Below are positions 7,898-15,937 of a stretch of 64,000 nucleotides of DNA, in pieces. The first letter of the stretch is position 1, and each line of letters begins with the position of its first letter. Under the pieces are notes generated by a model. That model was not told where the DNA came from. It was given only the letters and a program-made list of their open reading frames with translations, and made no database searches. The position numbers and the translations under genes were made by a program. Source of the DNA: CAWBYL01 sp963793025 (GTDB lineage: Bacteria > Actinomycetota > Acidimicrobiia > Acidimicrobiales > Acidimicrobilacustridaceae); the NCBI GenBank assembly GCA_963793025.1, contig CAWBYL010000005.1:1-64000 (forward strand), in the 5' to 3' direction.

Positions 7898-9505
7898 TCA
7901 GGACTCCTGGAGCGAGGCGAGGCCCTCGTCGCGCAGCTGGAACTTGAGCACCTTGTTGCTGGCGTTGAGGGGGAGCGCGTCCACGATCCGCACGTGGCGC
8001 GGAACCTTGTAGTTGGCCATCTGCTCCCGGCACCACGCGATCAGCTCGGCCTCGTCGAGCGTGGTGCCCGGACGCAGCACGACGAAGGCCATGCCCACCT
8101 CGCCCATGCGGTGGTCGGGCACACCGACGACGGCGACCTGGTTCACTGCCGGGTGGCGCAGGATCGCGCCTTCGATCTCGGCCGGGTAGGCGTTGAACCC
8201 GCCCACGATGAACATGTCCTTGATGCGATCGGTGATCGTGACGTTGCCGTCGGCGTCCATCACCGCGATGTCGCCGGTGTGGAGCCAGCCGTCGGCGTCG
8301 ATGGTCTCAGCCGTGGCCTCCGGGTTCTCGAAGTACCCGGGCATCACCACGTAGCCCCGCACCACCAGCTCGCCCGGCTCGCCCCGGGGCACCTCGGCGC
8401 CGTCCTCGCCCACGATCTGCACCTCCACGTCGGGGATGGCGCGCCCCGCGGTCTGGGAGATGGTCTCGGGGTCGTCGTCGTGGCGGCACATGGTGGCGAT
8501 GCCGGTGGCCTCGGTGAGCCCGTAGCCGGTGACGATGGTCTTGAAGGTCAGCTCCTCGCGCATGCGGCGGATCATCTCCACGGGGACGGCGGCGGCCCCG
8601 GTGACCGACAGCCGCAGCGTCGAGGTGTCGTAGGTGTCGCGGTCGGGGTGGTCGAGCATGGTCTGGTAGATCGCCGGGGGACCGGGGAGCATGGTGACCT
8701 TCTCCTCCTCGACCCGCTTCATCACCGCCGGCACGTCGAACACGGCGTGGGGGATGATGGTGGCGCCCTTGAGGTAGCAGGCCAGGATCCCGGAGTTGAG
8801 CCCGAAGGAGTGGAAGAAGGGGTTGACGATCAGGTAGCGGTCGCCCTCCTCGAGCCCCACCACGCTGGCCCACGCCCAGTAGGCCCGCACGGAGGCGGAG
8901 TGGCGGAGCATGGCCCCCTTGGGCGCACCGGTGGTGCCCGACGTGAACAAGATGTTGGCGAGGTCGTCGGGGCCGATGGCGGCGGCCCGTCGGGCGGCGG
9001 CATCGGCGTCGACCTGCGCGGCGCGGCCGAGGAAGTCGGTCCAGGCGATGGTGTCGTCCCTGGCCGGGCCCCGCAGCACCACGAGCTGCTCGAGGTGGGG
9101 AACCTCGCCCCGGTCCCCGAGCATCTCGACGTAGTCGGTGTCGAGGAAGTCCGAGACCGTGAACATCATGCGGGCCCGGGAGCTGTTGAGGATGTAGGCG
9201 GCCTCGGGACCCTTGAAGCGGGTGTTGAGGGGGACGAGCACGGCACCCGCCCGATGGATCGCCGAACAGGCGATGACCCACTCGGCGCAGTTCGGGGCCC
9301 AGATGGCGACCCGGTCCCCGGGCTCGATGCCACTGGCCACCACGGCCCGAGCCGCCTCGTCGACGGCGGCGAGCAGCTCGGAGAAGTCGAGGCGGAGATC
9401 GCCCTCGACGAGAGCCTCGAGGGATCCGAACAGCCGGGCGGCGCGCTCGAGGGCGCCGGCCACCGTGGTCGGAAGGTCGTCGGGCTCTGTGATCTCGTCA
9501 CTCAC
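7898..9505 (-). CDS. FadD3-like acyl-CoA synthetase (AMP-forming)
   Basis: 535 residues, full length for the ANL family. It contains the P-loop LFTSGTTGAPKGAM (about 186-199), the A5-type motif GYGLTEATG, the hinge region DRIKDMFIVGGFNAYPAEIE and a C-terminal catalytic lysine motif (NASNKVLKFQLR). It activates a carboxylic acid to its CoA thioester through an acyl-adenylate. Phrases such as NPFFHSFG, LPGPPAIYQTMLDHP and TMCRHDDD recall FadD3 of mycobacteria, which activates the HIP propionate side chain in steroid ring degradation, but no other HIP or kst genes are visible. The acid substrate could differ. It lies on the minus strand downstream of an enoyl-CoA hydratase family gene, with a 219-base gap. 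Confidence 0.8.
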   Translation of the reverse strand: MSDEITEPDDLPTTVAGALERAARLFGSLEALVEGDLRLDFSELLAAVDEAARAVVASGIEPGDRVAIWAPNCAEWVIACSAIHRAGAVLVPLNTRFKGPEAAYILNSSRARMMFTVSDFLDTDYVEMLGDRGEVPHLEQLVVLRGPARDDTIAWTDFLGRAAQVDADAAARRAAAIGPDDLANILFTSGTTGAPKGAMLRHSASVRAYWAWASVVGLEEGDRYLIVNPFFHSFGLNSGILACYLKGATIIPHAVFDVPAVMKRVEEEKVTMLPGPPAIYQTMLDHPDRDTYDTSTLRLSVTGAAAVPVEMIRRMREELTFKTIVTGYGLTEATGIATMCRHDDDPETISQTAGRAIPDVEVQIVGEDGAEVPRGEPGELVVRGYVVMPGYFENPEATAETIDADGWLHTGDIAVMDADGNVTITDRIKDMFIVGGFNAYPAEIEGAILRHPAVNQVAVVGVPDHRMGEVGMAFVVLRPGTTLDEAELIAWCREQMANYKVPRHVRIVDALPLNASNKVLKFQLRDEGLASLQES

Positions 9506-9724
9506 GCTCGTGGTTCCCCCTACGTCATCGTGGGCCTCGTCGCGGCGGACGGCCGTCGCGAGATCGGATATTTGATCGACTGTAGCGATGCGACCTGGGT
9601 GGCGACGACGGAGGTCGGCGCCGGGAGAGGCGCAACGGTCAGGCCGGATGCTAGGCGCCCGCCGGGCCCCGATCCCACGGTGCGGGGATGGCGCGGGTGA
9701 GCGGCCGACGGGTGCGGCCGCGGG

Positions 9725-10522
9725 TCAGCGGCCCTCGGCCAGACGGCGCTGCAGAGCGGCGACGCGCTCGGGCAGCTCGGGCCGGGCCAGCGACCACGCC
9801 TGAGCCTCGAGCTCGAGGGCGACGGACTCGTCGGCGTCGGTGACGGCGAGGGATGCGTCGAGCGATGCCTTGGCCCGGACCATGACCTCCTGCGGGCGCC
9901 CGGCGGCCCGCCGTCCGAGCTTCACGGCGGTGGCCAGGAGCTCGTCGGACGGCACGCAGCGCCAGGCCAGGCCCTTGGCCTCGGCCTCGATGCCGTCGAG
10001 TACGTCCCCGCAGAGCGAGAGCGCCGCCGCCCCCTGGCGCCCGACCCGCTGCTCCAGACGCCACAGCTGTCCACCGCCGGGATGGATCCCCAGGTCGAGG
10101 AGGCGAGGATCGAACCGGGCCCGGGGCGTGGCCAGGATGACGTCGCAGGCCAGGGGCAGGTTCACGCCGGCCCCCAATGCGGGGCCGTCCACGGCGGCGA
10201 TGGTGACGACCGGTGCACGGGCGAGGGCGAGGAAGCCGGTGTAGATGTCCTCGAGAGAGGCTCGGGGCGTGACCAGGTCCTCGAGGTCGCCGCCCGCGCA
10301 GAAGACCGGCGCCGCGGCCGTGAGGACGATCGCCCCGGCGCCGGAGGCCAGGGCCTCCTCGACCGCCGCCCCCAGGTCGAGTGACAGCTCGATGCGGAGG
10401 GCGTTGCGGTGCCCGGCGTCGTCGAGGTGCACGACGGCCACGTCGCCGTCGACCATCTCCAGGCCCACCAGGGGATGGCCAGGCGGCCGCTCGATGGGGG
10501 AGAAGCGCTGCTCGGTGGTCAC
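9725..10522 (-). CDS. Enoyl-CoA hydratase/isomerase family protein
   Basis: 265 residues starting at the GTG at 10522, with AGGAGA nine bases before it. The crotonase fold is clear: RNALRIELSLDLG, the oxyanion-hole region APVFCAGGDLEDL and the second loop DGPALGAGVNLPLACDVI. The usual Glu pair of true hydratases is not obvious: the position after the second glycine loop reads LGIHPGGGQLWRL, so one Glu is replaced and the activity may be isomerase or another crotonase reaction. It is transcribed divergently from the GntR regulator and upstream of the acyl-CoA ligase, fitting a CoA-ester degradation unit controlled by that regulator. Confidence 0.75.
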   Translation of the reverse strand: MTTEQRFSPIERPPGHPLVGLEMVDGDVAVVHLDDAGHRNALRIELSLDLGAAVEEALASGAGAIVLTAAAPVFCAGGDLEDLVTPRASLEDIYTGFLALARAPVVTIAAVDGPALGAGVNLPLACDVILATPRARFDPRLLDLGIHPGGGQLWRLEQRVGRQGAAALSLCGDVLDGIEAEAKGLAWRCVPSDELLATAVKLGRRAAGRPQEVMVRAKASLDASLAVTDADESVALELEAQAWSLARPELPERVAALQRRLAEGR

Positions 10523-10645
10523 GAGATGGTCTCCTGAGGGGTGCGACGGCGGCGCCGGCTCCGGCGGTCGGAGGCGTAACCTCCGAGGTGGTGGACGGGC
10601 CCGAACCGGCCCACGCGGTAGGGGCCAGGGTGTCGGCACCCGAGG

Positions 10646-10675
10646 TTGTATTTCTTATTTCGTATACTGGCACCC
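10646..10675 (+). promoter_or_regulatory. Leaderless-type promoter and possible FadR-like operator of the GntR gene
   Basis: An AT-rich island in GC-rich DNA carries TATACT at 10663-10668, ending seven bases before the ATG at 10676, the spacing expected if transcription starts at or next to the start codon. No Shine-Dalgarno sequence precedes the ATG. The box overlaps the self-complementary GTATAC, which could be the core of an autoregulatory GntR operator and would sit between the divergent hydratase and regulator genes. Confidence 0.45.
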
Positions 10676-11368
10676 ATGGACCGACGTAGCAGCGGGGACC
10701 AGGTCGCATCCCACATCCGGCGGATGGTGTTCAACGGTGAGCTGCGACCGGGTGATCGGGTCCGCCAGGACGAGATCGCCGCCCAACTGGGCGTGAGCCG
10801 GATCCCCGTTCGGGAGGCGATCATCGCCCTGGACCGGGAGGGCTGGGTGACGATCGAGCCCCACCGGGGGGCCTACGTGCACGGTCTCGATCCCGAGTAC
10901 GTGCACGACCACTACGAGATCTACGGGCTCATCTTCGGCATGAAGGGCCGGCGGGTCGTCGACCGGGCGGACCCCGCGGGTCTGGCCCTCGTCGCCGCCG
11001 CGGCCAAGGCGGTGGCCGACTCGACGGACGCTGCTGGTCTCTATTCCGCCAACATCGCCTTCCTCCAGACCCTCGACAGGGTGGCCGCCGCCCCTCGCCT
11101 GACGTCGTTGTCGAGGGTCCTGGGCAGCATCGTCCCCGGCAACTTCTTCATGGAGATCCCGGGTTCCGACGAGATCCAGCGTCGTGGGGTGCGGGCCATC
11201 GCCAAGGCCATCAAGGCGGGAGACGCCGAGAAGGTCGGTCAGGAGTTCACGGTGATGCTCGCTCGTCAGGGCGACGCCGTGGTCGAGGTCCTCGACGAGC
11301 GGGGTCTGTTCGCTCCCGAGGGGAGTGCTCCGGTCCGCCCCGAACCGGCCAAGGCGGTCGGCGCGTAG
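10676..11368 (+). CDS. GntR-family transcriptional regulator, FadR/FCD subfamily
   Basis: 230 residues. The N-terminal winged helix has HIRRMVFNGELRPGDRVRQD and AAQLGVSRIPVREAIIALDR, the classical GntR signature, and is followed by an all-helical ligand-binding domain of the FCD type (EIYGLIFGMKGRR, then helices with His and Asp/Asn residues). Such regulators commonly repress catabolic operons and respond to a CoA thioester or an acid. It lies divergent from the enoyl-CoA hydratase/ligase genes and just upstream of an SDR on the same strand, so those are the likely targets. The ATG at 10676 is chosen over in-frame codons upstream because the HTH begins immediately after it. Confidence 0.8.
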   Translation: MDRRSSGDQVASHIRRMVFNGELRPGDRVRQDEIAAQLGVSRIPVREAIIALDREGWVTIEPHRGAYVHGLDPEYVHDHYEIYGLIFGMKGRRVVDRADPAGLALVAAAAKAVADSTDAAGLYSANIAFLQTLDRVAAAPRLTSLSRVLGSIVPGNFFMEIPGSDEIQRRGVRAIAKAIKAGDAEKVGQEFTVMLARQGDAVVEVLDERGLFAPEGSAPVRPEPAKAVGA

Positions 11369-11510
11369 ACGGCTGAGCCGTCGGCTCGTTTCTGCTCGAC
11401 GTCGTGGGACATACTTGACGGTCGCTCCGGGGGCCGAGTTTCCCCCGATCCACGCGCGCCGGATGCTCACGAGGAGCGTCGGCGCTTCCCAACTGAGAGG
11501 TTCTCCGCAC

Positions 11511-12431
11511 ATGGGCATGCTCGACGGCAAGGTCGCCATCGTCACCGGGTCGGGTCACGGCATCGGCCGTGGCCACGCCATGGAGCTCGCGAAGCACGGT
11601 GCCAAGGTGGTCGTGAACGACCTCGGTGGCAGCGTGACCGGCGAGGGCGAAGGTCGGGCCGCGGACGAAACGGTCGCCCTGATCACCGACAAGGGCGGAG
11701 AAGCCACGCCCAACTACGGGAACGTGGCCGACCACGACCAGTGCGGCGAGATGGTCCAGCAGGCCATCGACACCTACGGCAAGCTCGACATCGTCGTGAA
11801 CAACGCGGGCATCGTCCGCGACGCGGCCATCTGGAACATGCCGGTCGAGAACTTCGACGCCGTCATGAACGTGCACGTGCGGGGCAGCTGGTCGGTCAGC
11901 CACTTCGCCGCCAAGTACTTCCGTGAGCAGGCCAAGGCCGGCGCCGGCATCGCCGGGCGCATCATCAACACCACCTCCGGCGCCGGGCTGGGCGGCAACT
12001 TCGGCCAGACCAACTACGCCACGGCCAAGGCCGCCATCGCCGGGCTCACCCTCACCCTCGCCCAGGAGATGGCCGCCTCGGGTGTCACCGTGAACTGCAT
12101 CGGTCCGGCCGGTCTCACCCGCATCACCGCCACCATGCCCGGTGCCGGCGAGGCCTTCGAGCCCGACTCGATCGGTGAGGACGAGTTCCACCCGATGGAT
12201 CCGGGCAACTCCTCACCGGTCGTGGCCTGGCTGGCCAGCGATCAGGCCGGCTACGTCAACGGTCAGATCATCCGCGTGCTCTACGACCAGATCATCTGGA
12301 TGAAGGGCTGGTCGGAGCGCGTCGTCATCGCCAGCGGCGACAAGAAGTGGGACGCCACCAAGCTCGGCGCCCGGATGTCGGCCGAGGTGTTCAACGTGGC
12401 CCCCACCGGCATCAACTTTCCCAAGGCCTGA
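11511..12431 (+). CDS. SDR-family 3-hydroxyacyl-CoA dehydrogenase-like oxidoreductase
   Basis: 306 residues. The Rossmann motif TGSGHGIGRGHA, NNAG and the catalytic Ser-Tyr-Lys set (NTTSGAG, then TNYATAKAAIAG) are present. The long insertion after the second strand (NDLGGSVTGEGEGRAADETV) is typical of the (3R)-hydroxyacyl-CoA dehydrogenase part of peroxisomal-type MFE2 and of actinobacterial HSD4-like proteins acting on acyl-CoA side chains. It follows the GntR gene by 142 bases on the same strand. Most likely an NAD-dependent beta-oxidation step; other alcohol substrates cannot be excluded. A strong stem-loop follows the stop. Confidence 0.8.
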   Translation: MGMLDGKVAIVTGSGHGIGRGHAMELAKHGAKVVVNDLGGSVTGEGEGRAADETVALITDKGGEATPNYGNVADHDQCGEMVQQAIDTYGKLDIVVNNAGIVRDAAIWNMPVENFDAVMNVHVRGSWSVSHFAAKYFREQAKAGAGIAGRIINTTSGAGLGGNFGQTNYATAKAAIAGLTLTLAQEMAASGVTVNCIGPAGLTRITATMPGAGEAFEPDSIGEDEFHPMDPGNSSPVVAWLASDQAGYVNGQIIRVLYDQIIWMKGWSERVVIASGDKKWDATKLGARMSAEVFNVAPTGINFPKA

Positions 12432-12494
12432 ACCCCGGGCCTGGGTCGAGGACCTGGGTCCCGGCCCAGAACCCACCCTGCTGAACGATCCCGT

Positions 12495-12540
12495 TCTGGT
12501 GGAGGATTCGCGTCGGCAGCGACGCGACCCCTCCACCAGA
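12495..12540. terminator. Nested hairpin, bidirectional terminator
   Basis: An 11-base outer stem (12495-12505 with 12530-12540) encloses a perfect 7-base inner stem (12509-12515 with 12520-12526) and a GCAG loop. It sits between the convergent SDR and kinase genes. There is no T run, as usual for GC-rich actinobacterial terminators. Confidence 0.7.
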
Positions 12541-12572
12541 GCAGCTCGTCCTCTCACCGTGGGGCCGCGGGG

Positions 12573-13655
12573 TCAGAGCAGGGCGAAGGGGTCGAGATCT
12601 CGGATGGCGGCGAGGGAGCGCGTGATCATCGCCGTGAACATCACGTCCGACGCGTCGCTGGGGTCGGTGGCGTACACCGCGCCCAAGACGGTGATCAGCG
12701 GCCCCTGAACGACTCCCAGCCGGTAGTCGTCGAAGCACTGGCTCGGGTCGACGTCCACGCCGTGGACCGCCAACGCCTGCCGGTAGGACTCCACGATGGC
12801 TCGTTCCTCGACTTGGCGGATCCCGGGGTCCAGGCTCGTGGCCAGGAGGTAGCCGACATCGCGACCCGGCAACCCGAGGCCCACCGTCTGCCAGTCGACG
12901 GCCGACACGCCCGGGCCCTCGGGCGGGAACATGAGGTTGTCGGGCCGGTAGTCGCCGTGGATGAGCGAGAAGGTGTCGGGGCGGGCCGTCAGCCAGTCGG
13001 CGAGATGCTCGGGCACGGACTGCAGCGTGGCGGGATCCTCGGGAGCGACCATCGGGCCGAATCGCTCGAGGAAGGTCGGGATGGCCCCTCCGAGGATCTC
13101 GGCGTAGAACTCTGCGGTCTCGCGGGTGTGACGGCTCAGCCAGGGGATCTTCTCGAGCTCCGGGTCGCTCCACCGCGGTCCGTGGAGGCCGGCCAGGTTG
13201 CGCACCGCGTCGGTCGCCTGGGGCACCGTCAGCCCGGCGGCCTGCTGCCCTGCCGTCGCCGGCGCCAGGTCGTCGAGCAGCAGCACGAAGCAGGTGTTGT
13301 CGTCGGAGATGGTGGCGAACCAGCACCGCGGGGTGCGCACCGCCACCGTGCGGGCCAGCTCGGTGTAGAAGCCGTACTCGTTGCGGTAGCCCTCGGAGAT
13401 GATCGTCCGGGCCTCCGGGGGGCCGGCGGCCATCTTGGCCACCAGCGTGGCCGGGGCGCCGGCGCGAGCGGCCGCGGCCGGAGCCTCGTAATCCAGCCAG
13501 AGCCGGTAGCTCGTCCCCATCTGGCCGGTGCCCACCCGCTCGTGGCGCACCGCGACGACGGGAGCTGTGACCCCGGCCGTGTCCAGGGCGGCGGTGATCC
13601 ACTCGGGTGTGAGCTCCTCGGGCGAGTCGCACACGGGTGGCGAGGTGGTCGTCAT
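12573..13655 (-). CDS. APH-like/ecdysteroid-kinase-type phosphotransferase
   Basis: 360 residues from the ATG at 13655. The catalytic loop is LIHGDYRPDNLMF, with the metal-binding SAVDWQTVGLG following; an upstream ATLVAKMA strand supplies the ATP-site lysine. This is the aminoglycoside-phosphotransferase fold, in the branch (EcKinase/DUF1679-like) that is abundant in actinobacteria and usually of unknown small-molecule substrate. It is unlikely to be a resistance gene by context: neighbours are fatty-acid-type catabolic genes. A second member lies at 40686-41753. Its 5' end faces the divergent amidohydrolase gene. Confidence 0.75.
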   Translation of the reverse strand: MTTTSPPVCDSPEELTPEWITAALDTAGVTAPVVAVRHERVGTGQMGTSYRLWLDYEAPAAAARAGAPATLVAKMAAGPPEARTIISEGYRNEYGFYTELARTVAVRTPRCWFATISDDNTCFVLLLDDLAPATAGQQAAGLTVPQATDAVRNLAGLHGPRWSDPELEKIPWLSRHTRETAEFYAEILGGAIPTFLERFGPMVAPEDPATLQSVPEHLADWLTARPDTFSLIHGDYRPDNLMFPPEGPGVSAVDWQTVGLGLPGRDVGYLLATSLDPGIRQVEERAIVESYRQALAVHGVDVDPSQCFDDYRLGVVQGPLITVLGAVYATDPSDASDVMFTAMITRSLAAIRDLDPFALL

Positions 13656-13831
13656 GGTTGTCCCCCGGATCCGCCGACTCCCTTGACTCGGCGCGCCGAC
13701 AGTAGGCGTCGCCCCGCCCCCGTCGCGGCGGACAGTGCACCAGGTCAAGCATCGACGTACCCTGGAGGTGGAGCCCGACGAAGGGATCTGCGGGCCGACG
13801 GGGGTCGGTCCGATGAGGAAGGGGAACGTCC

Positions 13832-15016
13832 ATGACCGAGGCACTGCCTGCGTTCGACGCCGACAACCACTACTACGAGGCCGTCGACGCCTTCACCCGC
13901 CACATCGAGCCGGAGTACGCCAAGCGGGCCATGCAGTGGGCCGAGGTCAACGGCCGCCAGATGCTCCTCGTGGGGGGCAAGATCAACCGCTTCATCCCGA
14001 ACCCGACGTTCGACCGTCTCTCCGCCCCGGGCTCCCTCGAGGACTACTTCCGGGGGAAGAACCCCAAGGGCGACAGCGTCAAGGACCTCTTCGGCGATCT
14101 GGAGCCGTGCGACCCGGCCTACCGCGACCGCGAGGTCCGCCTGAAGGTCATGGACCAGCTCGGGATCCAGGGCGCGTTGTTCTTCCCGACGCTCGGAGTC
14201 GGCATGGAGCAGGCCCTGGCCAACGACCTCCCCGCCGCTCGCGCCGCCTTCCGGGCCTTCAACCGCTGGATGGAGGAGGACTGGGGCTTCGCCTACCAGG
14301 AGCGCATCTTCGCCGTTCCGTACCTCACGCTGTCCGACCTCGACAACGCCCTGGCCGAGCTGGAGTGGGTGCTCGATCACGATGCTCGCGTGGTGCTCAT
14401 CAGCACCGGCCCGGCGATGACCGCCGAAGGCTACAAGTCGCCGGGCGACCCGCGGTTCGATCCGTTCTGGGCCCGTGTGCAGGAGTCGGGCGTGTGCGTG
14501 GCCTTCCACGGCGGCGACAACGCCTACCGCAACATCATCACGATGTGGGGTGAGGGCGCCGACATGGAGGCTCACAAGTTCGAGCCGCTGCGCCAGGCCC
14601 TCTCGCCCGACGTGGTGGCCGACACGCTGGCGGCGATCATCCTCCACGGGCTGCTCGACCGCTTCCCGCACCTGCGCTTCGCCACCATCGAGACCGGAGC
14701 TGACTGGGTGGCCCCGTTGCTCAAGCGCCTCAACAAGATCTACAGCCAGAACCCGATGGCCTTCCAGCACGACCCGATCGAGCAGTTCAAGCGCAACGTC
14801 TGGGTGTCGCCGTTCTACGAGAACGACCTCGACAAGCTGCGGGCCATCATGCCCGCCGACCACCTCCTGCTCGGTTCGGACTGGCCTCACACCGAAGGCC
14901 TGCGCGATCCGCTCTCGTTCACCAAGGATCTGAGCGAGGCCGGCTTCACCGACGACGAGCAACAGCTGATCATGCACGACAACTGCGAGCTGCTCGTGCA
15001 GCGCCAGCCGCACTGA
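13832..15016 (+). CDS. Amidohydrolase family (PF04909) metal-dependent hydrolase
   Basis: 394 residues. It opens with FDADNHYYE, the D-x-D/H metal motif as varied in the amidohydrolase-2 group, and contains CVAFHGGDN, FPHLRFATIETGADWV and the C-terminal LLLGSDWPHTEGLRDP, whose Asp is the conserved catalytic and metal residue. Relatives include ACMSD-like decarboxylases and many 'predicted TIM-barrel' proteins of actinobacterial steroid and aromatic pathways. Reaction unknown: hydrolysis or non-oxidative decarboxylation of a cyclic acid. AGGAAGGGG lies just before the ATG. It heads a same-strand run with the DUF2889 and alcohol dehydrogenase genes. Confidence 0.75.
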   Translation: MTEALPAFDADNHYYEAVDAFTRHIEPEYAKRAMQWAEVNGRQMLLVGGKINRFIPNPTFDRLSAPGSLEDYFRGKNPKGDSVKDLFGDLEPCDPAYRDREVRLKVMDQLGIQGALFFPTLGVGMEQALANDLPAARAAFRAFNRWMEEDWGFAYQERIFAVPYLTLSDLDNALAELEWVLDHDARVVLISTGPAMTAEGYKSPGDPRFDPFWARVQESGVCVAFHGGDNAYRNIITMWGEGADMEAHKFEPLRQALSPDVVADTLAAIILHGLLDRFPHLRFATIETGADWVAPLLKRLNKIYSQNPMAFQHDPIEQFKRNVWVSPFYENDLDKLRAIMPADHLLLGSDWPHTEGLRDPLSFTKDLSEAGFTDDEQQLIMHDNCELLVQRQPH

Positions 15017-15049
15017 GCCGTTGATCGTCCGGCGAGCCCGTTCCCGACC

Positions 15050-15886
15050 GTGACCACGGCCGGGGGCGGGCCCTCGCCGTCGCCACCCCCCGAGCGAGGA
15101 GCGAGAGCGCTGCACGAGCCCGTGGCCACCGATGAGGCCTACCGGCGTCGCACCGACCTGCGGGTCATGCCGTCGTCGGTCACCGGGGTGATGGAGGACT
15201 ACATCCACCACTTCGCCCTGCAGCTGCACCACGACGGCACCACCATCACCGCGGTGGACGTCGCTCCGGTGCGCGTTCCGTGGAGCACCTGCCCGGTCGG
15301 AGCGGCCGGGTTGCAGCGCCTCGAAGGGGTCCCCCTCGCCGACGTGGGGGCCCTCGAGCCGTGGATGGGCGGCCGGTCGGCCCAATGTGTGCACACCACG
15401 GACCTGGCCGTGCTGGCCGCGGCCGCCGCCCTGCGGGGCGCCGACCGATCCTACGAGATCTGGATGACCGAGATCGGCGCACCGGTGCGCCACGCCACCC
15501 TGCACCGTGACGGGGAGCTGTGGGCGGAGTGGGGGATCGCCGGCGAGACCGTCGTCGCCGACGAGCGCTTCGCCGACCTCACCCTCGATCGACCCGGGTT
15601 CTCGGCCTGGCTCGGACGCCAGGGCGACCCTGACGATGTCGAGGCCGCTGTCGTCCTGCGCCGAGCCGTGTCGATCGGCATGGGCCGGGGCCTGCCCATG
15701 GACACCTGGGCCTCGGCCGAGGTCGGACGACCAGCCGACGAGTCCTGCCACACCTACCGGGCCGAGGTCGTGCAGATCGCTCGCCGCAACGTCGGATCGA
15801 GCCGCCGCAACGAGGACGATGGTTTCGGTACGCCGGCCTCGGCTCCCGACTTCGGCGGTGTGCGGACGATCGATCCGGCCACGTAG
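15050..15886 (+). CDS. DUF2889 domain protein
   Basis: 278 residues from a GTG 31 bases after the amidohydrolase stop; a second in-frame GTG at 15122 may be the true start because recognisable sequence begins there (DEAYRRRTDLRVM). It contains MEDYIHHFALQLHHDG, VRVPWSTCPVGAAGLQRLEG and CVHTTDLAVLAAAAALRG, the pattern of DUF2889, in which conserved His and Cys residues may bind a metal or cofactor. Members are found beside acyl-CoA and aromatic degradation genes in Proteobacteria and Actinobacteria, with no established activity. The tight linkage to the amidohydrolase and alcohol dehydrogenase suggests a shared pathway. Confidence 0.7.
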   Translation: MTTAGGGPSPSPPPERGARALHEPVATDEAYRRRTDLRVMPSSVTGVMEDYIHHFALQLHHDGTTITAVDVAPVRVPWSTCPVGAAGLQRLEGVPLADVGALEPWMGGRSAQCVHTTDLAVLAAAAALRGADRSYEIWMTEIGAPVRHATLHRDGELWAEWGIAGETVVADERFADLTLDRPGFSAWLGRQGDPDDVEAAVVLRRAVSIGMGRGLPMDTWASAEVGRPADESCHTYRAEVVQIARRNVGSSRRNEDDGFGTPASAPDFGGVRTIDPAT

Positions 15887-15903
15887 GGTTCCCGCCCAGG
15901 AAT

Positions 15904-15924
15904 CGCCGGCCGCGTCGGCCGGCG
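15904..15924. terminator. Stem-loop before the alcohol dehydrogenase start
   Basis: A perfect 8-base stem, CGCCGGCC with GGCCGGCG, around a GCGTC loop lies between the DUF2889 stop and the GTG of the alcohol dehydrogenase. It could terminate the upstream unit or shape the leader of the next gene. Confidence 0.35.
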
Positions 15925-15937
15925 TCGTGAGGGGGAT

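Noticed and set aside
12573..13655. Aminoglycoside resistance gene
   Set aside because: The fold is APH-like, but the motif context is that of the EcKinase-type group with unknown substrates; there is no resistance neighbourhood.
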